Assembly: GCA_018340805.1 (NCBI GenBank)
Contig: JACMZG010000008.1
Location: forward strand, 79,614,042-79,678,041
Direction of reading: 5' to 3'
DNA length: 64,000 nucleotides
Source: Microvelia longipes
Lineage: Eukaryota > Arthropoda > Insecta > Hemiptera > Veliidae
The notes below the pieces were generated by a model. That model saw only the letters and a list, made by a program, of their open reading frames with translations. It was not told the origin of the DNA and made no database searches. Within the stretch, counting starts at the first letter, position 1. Every line of letters begins with the position of its first letter. A program made the translations under genes and the position numbers. Below, piece by piece: positions 56,892 through 64,000 of the stretch.

Positions 56892-58475
56892 GGTGTACAA
56901 AATAAAACTCCCTTCCCGAAAGGAGGTGGTACTACAGCTCATTTCCAACAAAAACTTCATATTAACTATGGTCCGATTCTCAACCGTTTCCCACAAGGTC
57001 AAATTTCATGATTTTTTAAAACTCCTTGAATTGCATTCAGAAAATGCATCTATCTCAGAAAGTATACACCTAGCTTCAAAATATTGAATTTGTTAGAAAG
57101 CTGAGGAAATTTCCTATAAACACATGGTTGTTATATCCAAAAAGTATGTATTAAAGTGTCAAAAGTAGGCATAACTCAAAATTTTTGACAGAAATGAAAA
57201 TTTTGAAACTTTTTGACGGAACATTGAAGCATAATGTCCCACTTTGAGAACCTCTTGTTGCTAGGAAAACTACCTTGAACACTCCTCTTAAGGGTGATAC
57301 CATAATTATACCCATTGTAGGGCTATTTTTTGAGTTAAGACTGATACAAACTCAAAAAACACCCAAATATACAAGTTTTTTTGTATTTCTTGTGAGTTAA
57401 TCTATGGGGTCTTCATTTTCAAAAGCTTTTAAATATTTTTTTTAAATAAGGGATTCATAAACTATCGAAAATTCCTCCTGATGGAGTCTTGATTGACTGA
57501 ACCTGTGTCAGTAAACCTTCTAAATGTGGTTTGAATAGTTTTCTTTTCAGGAACATTTCTCTCAGGAAAACGTTCCTGATTTTCTCTGACTGCTTCCTGT
57601 GCGTCATATCATAGCAGTATATTCTGCCGTTGTTTAAACTGGCATATTAGAATAGATTGCTTAAGAATATTAATATAAATTTCAAACGTACAGTCCAGAA
57701 GCCTGCAACCAACTGATAACTTTTCAAAACATAAACTGAGTTATACTTTAATCTTAACCAACCATATGATTGTAAACAAAATGAATAGACTAATTAAACA
57801 CAATTATACAATTTACTTTTGGACCAAGAATAAAAATAACACAATTGATTCATAAAATACCACACCTATCCTCAGGAGGGATTTTTGATAGTTTATGAAT
57901 CCCTTATTTAAAAAAAAAATAATTAAAAAGCTTTAGAAAATGAAGACCCCATAGATTAACTCACAAGAAATACAAAAAAACTTGTATATTTGGGTGTTTT
58001 TTGAGTTTGTATCAGTCTAACTCAAAAATAGCCCTACAAATGGGTATAATTATGGGTATCACCTTAAAGAGGAGTGTTCAAGGTAGTTTTCCTAGCAACA
58101 AGAGGTTCTCAAAGTGGGACATTATGCTTCAATGTTCCGTCAAAAAGTTTCAAAATTTTCATTTTTTTGTCAAAAATTTTGAGTTATGCCTACTTTTGAC
58201 ACTTGAATACATACTTTTTGGATATAACAACCATGTTGTCTTATAGGAAATTTCCTCAGCTTTCCAACAAATTCAATATTTTGAAGCTAGGTTGTATACT
58301 TTCTAAGATATATGCCATTTTCTGAATGCAATTCAAGGAGTTTTAAAAAATCATGAAATTTGACCTTGTGGGAAAACGGTTGAGAATTGGACCATAGTTA
58401 ATATGAAGTTTTTTGTTGGAAATGAGCTGTAGTACCACCTCCTTTCGGGAAGGGAGTTTTATTTTGTACACCCTG
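56889..58475. mobile_element. DNA transposon made mostly of two ~600-bp TIRs
   Basis: 1,587 bp from CAGGGTGTACAAAATAAAAC to its reverse complement ending TTTTGTACACCCTG. The arms 56889-57482 and 57871-58475 are inverted near-copies with only scattered differences (for example around GTCCGATTCTCAACCG, CAACAAGAGGTTCTC, GAAGACCCCATAGATTAACT). The ~390-bp centre has no long frame. It sits in TA repeat, so a TA or longer TA-rich duplication cannot be distinguished. High arm identity suggests a young or gene-converted element. Frames of 64-81 codons within the arms mirror one another. Confidence 0.92.
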
Positions 58476-59058
58476 TATATATTATATATATATCGCGGAA
58501 TATTAGTACTAACACAATACTTTTTTAAATTTTATATACTTGTGGTATAAATAAGGAAAAGTATCGAAAGACGTTTCAGTAGATCCATAAGGTTTTTATT
58601 GGCAATTTTAACAAAATATTTTCCATTTTATCCTAATTCAATTCTGACTACTTCTCTAAATATGCATATTTTTTTTTTTCTCGATTGTACTGTAAAATGA
58701 TAAATTACACCCAACATGAATAAGAAACTAAGTGAGATTGAGAGAGTCATTTGTCATGTCCATTTCAAGTCAAATATTTATAAATATAAGAGCAACAGGT
58801 TGTATATAATAAGATATGATGAATGTTACCGCATATGATTGATGAGTAATTGAGTACGAGTACTCTCCCCCCACCCCTGACTTTTCTTCTGGTGTTCACC
58901 AATAAAGAAAATGTTTGGTTATTTTTTGTTGGGTTTTTGTTGCTACACATTTATATGGTATATCCTCGTATAAACATTTGGGTACGGGGTACCTCGGTAC
59001 TTCTTCTCAAAACTACGGACTACTTTAGTTTTAAAAAGAAGTACTCATGTCTACCTTA
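58476..59058. other. Spacer with two inverted L scraps
   Basis: 58500-58565 holds an inverted L head (AACACAATACTTTTTTAAAT, CTTGTGGTATAAATAAGGAA). 58975-59000 holds an inverted L tail (GGGTACGGGGTACCTCGGTA). The sequence between is AT-rich with no gene seen. Confidence 0.5.
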
Positions 59059-59290
59059 GGGTGATCTGGTAATGTAATGGTTAGCACGTGCGCCTGCCAC
59101 CCAGACTGTCCGGGTTCGATCCCAGTCGGAGCCTTTAAGAATTCATGCGAGGGTTAGAAATATTTTCGCATGCCGTCCTTCGAAAGGAACGTTATGCCTG
59201 TAGTTCTGAGCCTGTGCGATGTCAGGTACTCGTAAAAAAAGAGGGTGGGGGATGGGCATGGTAGATTTTTGTAAGGGGGTCTCCCCGATT
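59059..59290 (+). mobile_element. tRNA-derived SINE, tRNA-Gly-like head
   Basis: The head TGGTAATGTAATGGTTAGCA (A box region), CGCCTGCCACCCAGACTGTC and GGGTTCGATCCCAG (B box, 59112-59125) resembles tRNA-Gly with a GCC anticodon loop, CTGCCAC. The acceptor ends do not pair, so it is not a tRNA gene. The body shares CCTTCGAAAGGAACGT, GAGCCTGTGCGATGTCAG and GTACTCG with the SINE at 19894, so both belong to one family. It runs into a TA tract without a clear tail. Confidence 0.75.
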
Positions 59291-59323
59291 AAAAATATAT
59301 GTATGTGTATATATATTATATAT

Positions 59324-59382
<59 letters not shown>

Positions 59383-59400
59383 GTGTGTGTGTGTGTGTTT
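59291..59400. repeat. (TA)n then (GT)n microsatellite
   Basis: TA with TGTATG and ATTATA breaks, ending in nine or so GT units; it follows the SINE directly and may have grown from its tail. Confidence 0.95.
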
Positions 59401-59511
59401 ATGTACAAGATTTTTTTCGATCGCTTAATTGCATTGAAATTAAACTTGGTTCAAATCACGTATTTTGACTAATAAATTTGAAAATTCGCTTATATCGCGG
59501 TAGTATGCCAC

Positions 59512-59720
59512 TTATATAATATAAACCAGTAAAATGACATACTGATAAAGTACAACTACCATATAACCAAATAAGTTGGTTTCTATTAGAAATTTAAGTA
59601 TGCCCTGCTCAGTTGGTTGTTGTCTATGGGGTCGTGATTGCCTAGGGTTGTTACCTGTTTCTTTAAATTTTTTAAAATAAAGCGCCACCTCATTCATGTA
59701 GGCTAGGGGCGTACACCTAC
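59512..59720 (-). other. Second open frame near the candidate exon
   Basis: A minus frame that begins inside the exon candidate in another phase (59760) stays open to 59512 and ends in a hydrophobic stretch. Residues such as AYMNEVALYFKKFKETGNNP are not low complexity, but I recognise no family and no acceptor site was convincing. Confidence 0.2.
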
Positions 59721-59935
59721 CATCTTGTGATACCTGGTGAATGAGGAAGACCAGGTGCATACACTGTTGATAAGGATGGATATAAATTGAGGGTTAGGTT
59801 CCAGGCTATCCTGAGGGCTAAATTCAGGGTGCGGGTGAGCCAATAAGCTTTCAGTCAACAGAAGATACTCTTTCTCTCTAAGAGCAAAACCCAAAGCACT
59901 TTGAATTAAACCCTCTAGATCAGGAATCTTGGCTT
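59721..59935 (-). CDS. Candidate internal exon of an unknown protein
   Basis: The minus strand is open from an acceptor-like TTATTTAAG (ends 59936) to donor-like sites CAG/GTATCA (after 59734) or ATG/GTAGGT (after 59721). The ~67 residues include AKIPDLEGLIQSALGFALRE, YLLLTESLLAHPHPEFSP and PQFISILINSVCTWSS, a balanced composition unlike the TA- or array-derived frames elsewhere. The frame has a stop just upstream of the acceptor and one just after the donors, as an exon would. I recognise no family. It could also be a stray open frame or a transposon gene piece. Confidence 0.3.
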
Positions 59936-61059
59936 CTTAAATAATTAATACAATTTGATAGTGTTGATAAATGCAGATCTGTATTCTCATAATCAACACT
60001 GGATAATATGAGAGACTCAATGGTACTCTCGCCCAATCTGTAATTCTGAGGATATGATTAGTGACCTACAGTTTAAATTAAAGTAGAAAATGTAAAATTA
60101 AAATCTCTGATTGGATCTGGAAATCTAAGAAATTAAATAATAAATTAAGCCTTCTGTGTCCCTAAACTGATATATTTTTTCCCTAACCTAGTAAAGCTTT
60201 AGGGCCTAATTACATAAATTTCCTAGAGATTGTCTTCAATCTCTCTAACTGTGAAAGATTGGGCTCACAAGGCTTGTTAAATTTAAAATAATGAAACTGT
60301 TCTCTAATGATCTTCTCCGATCATAACCATTTAGATGAAGTAGATAGTAAGTATTGATGAGGTGAAGGAAGGTAGGTAGGTGGACAACGACCAACCCAAA
60401 TACAACTTCGTCTTTGAGGATGGAGGTTACAGTGAAGACAACACCAGACTATACTGTATTTTAGTACTACCTGAACTTCGACGATTAATGAGTTCCTTAG
60501 ACCAAGTCTTTTATCAGGCTTAATACTGACAGTAAAATTATCAGTGACAGATACGACTGAACGCTGACTTTATTCTGTCACTCAACTTTTAATAACTAGT
60601 CTTTGAGAGGGGCAGACCTAGGAATAAGTATTTCTATAATCCCAATAATGACTTTGTCCCGTTTAATCCCTTAAAAAGGCAACTGTCATTAAATTCACAC
60701 ACTTGACCACACAAAATCACATGGTCCAGAACACGCTAACCTCTCCCACAATAACCTTCTCCCTTACAGAAAGAAAACTATACCATCATTAGGCCAACTA
60801 CTCATAACCGCAACAATCTGACACTCGACTATTTACACACAACGGGCATACCAAAACCCCTACTCTACCGCTTAAATCTAACGAAATTGTAAAACTTCTC
60901 TAAAAAAAATATAACAAAACACACTCCTTAAATACTTAGAAATAGAATTAGTTAAAGGAGGGTTATTAGCTAAAATAACTGTCACAACCATGTGGCCACG
61001 GAGCGGCTAAGGGACTTATTCTCATTTACACCAAAGGTATAAACTTTCGGTAACTTTCT
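59936..61059. other. Unassigned stretch
   Basis: 60340-60640 is less AT-rich (AGGTAGGTAGGTGGACAACG, AGGATGGAGGTTACAGTGAA) but its frames are short. 60690-60920 is rich in A and C with little G. No exon could be supported. Confidence 0.4.
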
Positions 61060-61210
61060 ACAAAAACTGAGGACGAGCGAAGCGAGTCTGAAGTCGTTTA
61101 TCAATATTAATTATCGACTTGTATATTCTGAGGACGAGCGAAGTGTGTCCGAAACTGAGAGGATGACCGTAGCGAATCCCAAGGTTCCAAAACACCTCCA
61201 AGTCCCTTGG
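61060..61210 (+). repeat. Family L tail with two units (L18)
   Basis: Two GAGGACGAGCGAAGCGAGT-type units start at 61067 and 61138 (71 bp apart, not 62), followed by GAGAGGATGACCGTAGCGAA. The T-run end is missing. Confidence 0.65.
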
Positions 61211-61854
61211 AACGAAACCTCTTCCCGTGCCCTAAACTATTTCCCCCATTGTGAACTAGAAAGTAAATTGTGATAAAAGCACAGCGCCCCACATTCCCCT
61301 TTGCATTTTGAAAGATATTATTAAATAAATATTGCAAAGCTATATCAAACACCTTTTGACATTGATTTGGGTAGTTTAATCCTCTTTTTCCTTCTAGCAG
61401 ATATAAAACTCGGAAATTTCCTTTAGATAATAAAATCCCACTTTTCGTTTTTCACACGGAAATTCATTTCCCTCGGAAAAAGCTTATTGCTTAAGCTATT
61501 TTATTATCTACCTCATATTGTTGTATATTTTATTATCTGCCTCATATTGCTGTATATATTATATTATCTATATAGTATTTGTTTAACAAAATAATAATAT
61601 TTTGTAGCTGTGTTGCCCCGGATATCCTATATAGCCCTTTATATTCACTTATCGTAAAAGGCTTTAGATATTGCATTACTATTAGGTTGGTGTTTTTTTG
61701 AAATCTTTTTACAATGTAATGCATGTATTATTTCCTGTTCTATTTTTTGTTAACGGCAAACATTTAGGTTATTTGATTATCAGTTGGCTTATACTATGAA
61801 TAAACAATCACACAGTGTAAGGTTAAAAACTGATTTATTCCCTTTCCTTGATAT
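61211..61854. other. Unassigned stretch
   Basis: A short direct repeat (TTATTATCTACCTCATATTG and TTATTATCTGCCTCATATTG) lies at 61500-61550. No gene is visible. Confidence 0.45.
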
Positions 61855-61989
61855 GGATTATAATTGTATATAAGGGAAACAATAGGTCTAGACTGAAAAT
61901 ACGAAACCGGGATTTCTAGTGAATTAACCACTTCGGGTGTTTTTAAGAACTCCTGGGTGGTTGTCACAAAGTTGTCTATATTTATGTTG
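61855..61989 (+). repeat. Family L head fragment (L19) interrupted by Q3
   Basis: AAAATACGAAACCGGGATTT, GGGTGTTTTTAAGAACTCCT and TCACAAAGTTGTCTATATTT are head words. The MITE starts at 61990, and a short L-like ATCGTAGC continues after it. Confidence 0.6.
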
Positions 61990-62311
61990 CGTAGAGATAT
62001 TATTACTAGAGGGGGCCCTATAGGTTAAATTTTGAAACATTGAAAAAGTAACCTGACCACCTTCGCTTATAAATAAAATCAAATAATTAGTTCAAAATTA
62101 CAATAACTTATATAGAAGAATGTTAAAAATATAAAGCATAACACACACAATGTACGGGAAGCCGAAATTAATCGAATTATTATATTCTGAACTTACTCTT
62201 GTTGGAGGTTTCAATAAGGTTACACAGAGCATCTGAGAGCCACAAAAGGATGTTCTGGCCTCTGAATGTAATGTGATGGGCTATGCTCCCTCTAGTATAT
62301 ATATCTCTATG
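61990..62311. mobile_element. Family Q MITE (Q3)
   Basis: A 322-bp copy with GTAGAGATATTATTACTAGA at the left and CTCTAGTATATATATCTCTA at the right; interior GGGGGCCCTATAGGTTAAAT matches Q1. It lies within family L sequence, as Q2 does. No clean 8-bp duplication is visible, so the flanks have changed. Confidence 0.78.
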
Positions 62312-62394
62312 ATCGTAGCTATCACTGTTTGCTATTATTACGAGCTGCTATCTTGGATTTTGTCCAAAATATTATTTGTTCTTTCTCGCGTAGG

Positions 62395-63315
62395 ACTTGC
62401 TTTTACTTTTCCTTATTTATACTGTAGGTTTATAGGGAAAGAATTGTGTTTGTAAAAAATTACAGGATCAAGATATCATCTGAATTAATAAGTGGCAAAG
62501 TTGTGTTTGTCTATTATCATCGTATCTCCGTGTGTATTAAAGCTAGAGAAATTAAAATTGGTTCAAAAATTAATCTTTTGGTCTGTTGTCCTCTCCGGAA
62601 AATAATTTTTTTATGACGTCATTAACCCGAAATAATGACTGCGCAAAAATGTCGAAAATACATAAAACGCGAAAACATTTATCGATCGTTTTAAGGTTTA
62701 GCACCTATAGTGACATATATGAGACCAACATATGTGCTATCTATCATCTCATTATCAGCATTAGTTCAATTTTTATCAAATGATTTCTTTACGTTTTTTT
62801 AATATTGAAAAAATCGAAAAATCATCCAATTGAGTTAAAATATAGTACAAATGTATTCCTTTATGTAATGAATAAATATAATTTTCGTTTCAATACGTCA
62901 AGTAGTAGTAATATCTGTGGTTTTTGTTGGATCATATAAGTTAATCGGAAGGAAGCGAGATCAGTGCCTGGATCGTGGAGATGGATGATCCGCGTAGATC
63001 GCGATAAAACTAATGTATTCACTATCTGAGGAGGAGCGAAGCGAATCCGAAGACTTGTTGTAGTATAAATTTTGGGATTTATATATTCTGAGGGCAAGCG
63101 AAGCGAATCCGAAGGCTTGTTGCATTATAAATTTGGGGATTTATATATTCTGAGGGCAAGCGAAGCGAATCCGAAGACTTGTTGCATTATAAATTTGGGG
63201 ATTTATATATTCTAAGGGCAAGCGAAGCGAGTCCGAAGTATTGAGAATGAGCGTAGCGAATGCGATGTAGTGAGCAAAAGTTACGAAGTACCCCGTATCC
63301 GATTTTTTGTATTAT
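62395..63315 (+). repeat. Family L interspersed repeat, longest copy (L20)
   Basis: The head (CTTATTTATACTGTAGG), TATGACGTCATTAACCCGAA (TGACGTCA at 62614-62621), CATCTCATTATCAGCATTAG, a degenerate 5S-like part (about 62940-62990, AGATCAGTGCCTGGATCG), four units starting at 63026, 63088, 63150 and 63212 (each exactly 62 bp), and the tail ATGAGCGTAGCGAATGCGAT, ACCCCGTATCCGATTTTTT. Two more units than L2 or L15 explain the extra length. Confidence 0.82.
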
Positions 63316-64000
63316 GTTGCATCTATTACCGTTAGTACGTTTGGTCTGTTTGACATTAGTGCCTGCAGACACCGAGTACCAAGTTTTGGGTCCAGTGGGA
63401 GGAGACATTTAAAATTTGATGAATGAAATGGGTGAAACTTTTTTAATATTGCAATGCCTTTCTTCCTATTATAGGATATAGATCTATTGTAGCTTTAAAA
63501 TTAGCTTTTTATTAGTGCAAATTTTAATTTTAAAAATACTAGGGTCAAAATGGTACTGTAACGAATTTATAAGTTAGACTGTAAGAAATTGAATGTCGGT
63601 GTAATTTTCTATGATATTAATTGTAATCAATAAATAATCGTTTAGTTCCATTTATTTAGAAACTAATGGAATGGGAGGAACAGTTACTTGCTTAACCGAC
63701 CAGGTAAATTGGTCAACCTGCCTCGCTGAGCTCTTTCTTCCCAACTTCTTTAGGTTGGCTCGCTTGGTTTGGAAATTAACAAGGTACATTTGAAAACAGT
63801 ATGCATGAGAAAACATAATTAGAAAAGGGATTTTATATGGTTTATAGCTTCTCTTTAAATAGTTAGAGTCGATTAGTAAGATATTTGTTGTTATTGTATC
63901 GTGTATTTGCTTTTGTTAAGTTGTTAACACTGATAATGATTATAGGTTTTATAATTTCCATGTTTGTTACTTTGATGTGGTTATATTTTAAGTTGATGTA
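63316..64000. other. Unassigned stretch at the window edge
   Basis: 63680-63780 is somewhat less AT-rich (CCGACCAGGTAAATTGGTCA, with TTGGTCAACC as a loose inverted echo). No gene is visible before the end. Confidence 0.45.

Noticed and set aside
59059..59135. Functional tRNA-Gly gene
   Set aside because: A and B boxes are good, but the acceptor stem does not pair and a SINE body follows directly.

Overview
The window looks like nuclear, non-coding DNA of an animal, most likely an arthropod. It is very AT-rich, carries about fifteen (TA)n tracts, tRNA-derived SINEs with target-site duplications, a jockey-like non-LTR retrotransposon remnant, many terminal-inverted-repeat (TIR) elements and a 5S rRNA-like relic. 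I recognise no intact host gene. The species cannot be read from the sequence. Every long open frame examined is low-complexity TA sequence, a tandem array, or part of an interspersed repeat. The best host-exon candidate is a ~200-nt open stretch on the minus strand at 59721-59935, and it is weak.

Layout. 1-8 kb: diverged copies of two large repeat families (L and H), a palindromic element (P1), a 304-bp MITE (Q1) with an 8-bp duplication, and a 544-bp hAT-like MITE with 25-bp perfect TIRs and an 8-bp duplication. 9-12 kb: a 52-bp minisatellite, then a nested inverted-repeat structure. 12-16 kb: fragments of families E, F, L and P. 16-18 kb: two consecutive foldback structures with arms of about 330 and 275 bp. 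18-20.5 kb: two L copies head to head, one split by MITE Q2, then a full 574-bp SINE. 22-25 kb: a 35-bp AT-rich satellite interrupted by a CAGTGGCGTAGCC-type MITE filled with (TA)n, an inverted pair of family F, and an intact 226-bp SINE with a 15-bp duplication. 25-31 kb: five tandem arrays and a ~0.9-kb TIR element. 31.5-32.7 kb: a 1.16-kb element with ~180-bp TIRs. 36.8-39 kb: palindromic P4 and a family C copy containing a 29-bp array. 42-45 kb: a decayed LINE C-terminus, a 431-bp TIR element and two convergent L copies. 45-53 kb: four tandem arrays in otherwise featureless DNA. 53.5-54.2 kb: a 5'-truncated jockey-like LINE. 54.7-55.5 and 62.4-63.3 kb: the best L copies. 56.9-58.5 kb: a 1.59-kb element that is mostly two ~600-bp TIRs.

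No gene circuit is visible; the window records successive transposon insertions, and nesting plus target duplications give relative ages. The most unusual item is family L, a ~0.8-0.9-kb interspersed repeat that appears to contain, at a fixed internal place, a segment resembling the 3' half of 5S rRNA, followed by a variable number of exactly 62-bp CpG-rich units and a tail ending in a T run. Other points worth checking are the tandem giant foldbacks with tRNA-like promoter boxes, the ~600-bp-TIR element, and a minisatellite whose unit resembles the end of a nearby transposon family. Family letters (L, H, P, Q, C, D, E, F, G, K, R) are labels made for this window; no database was consulted.
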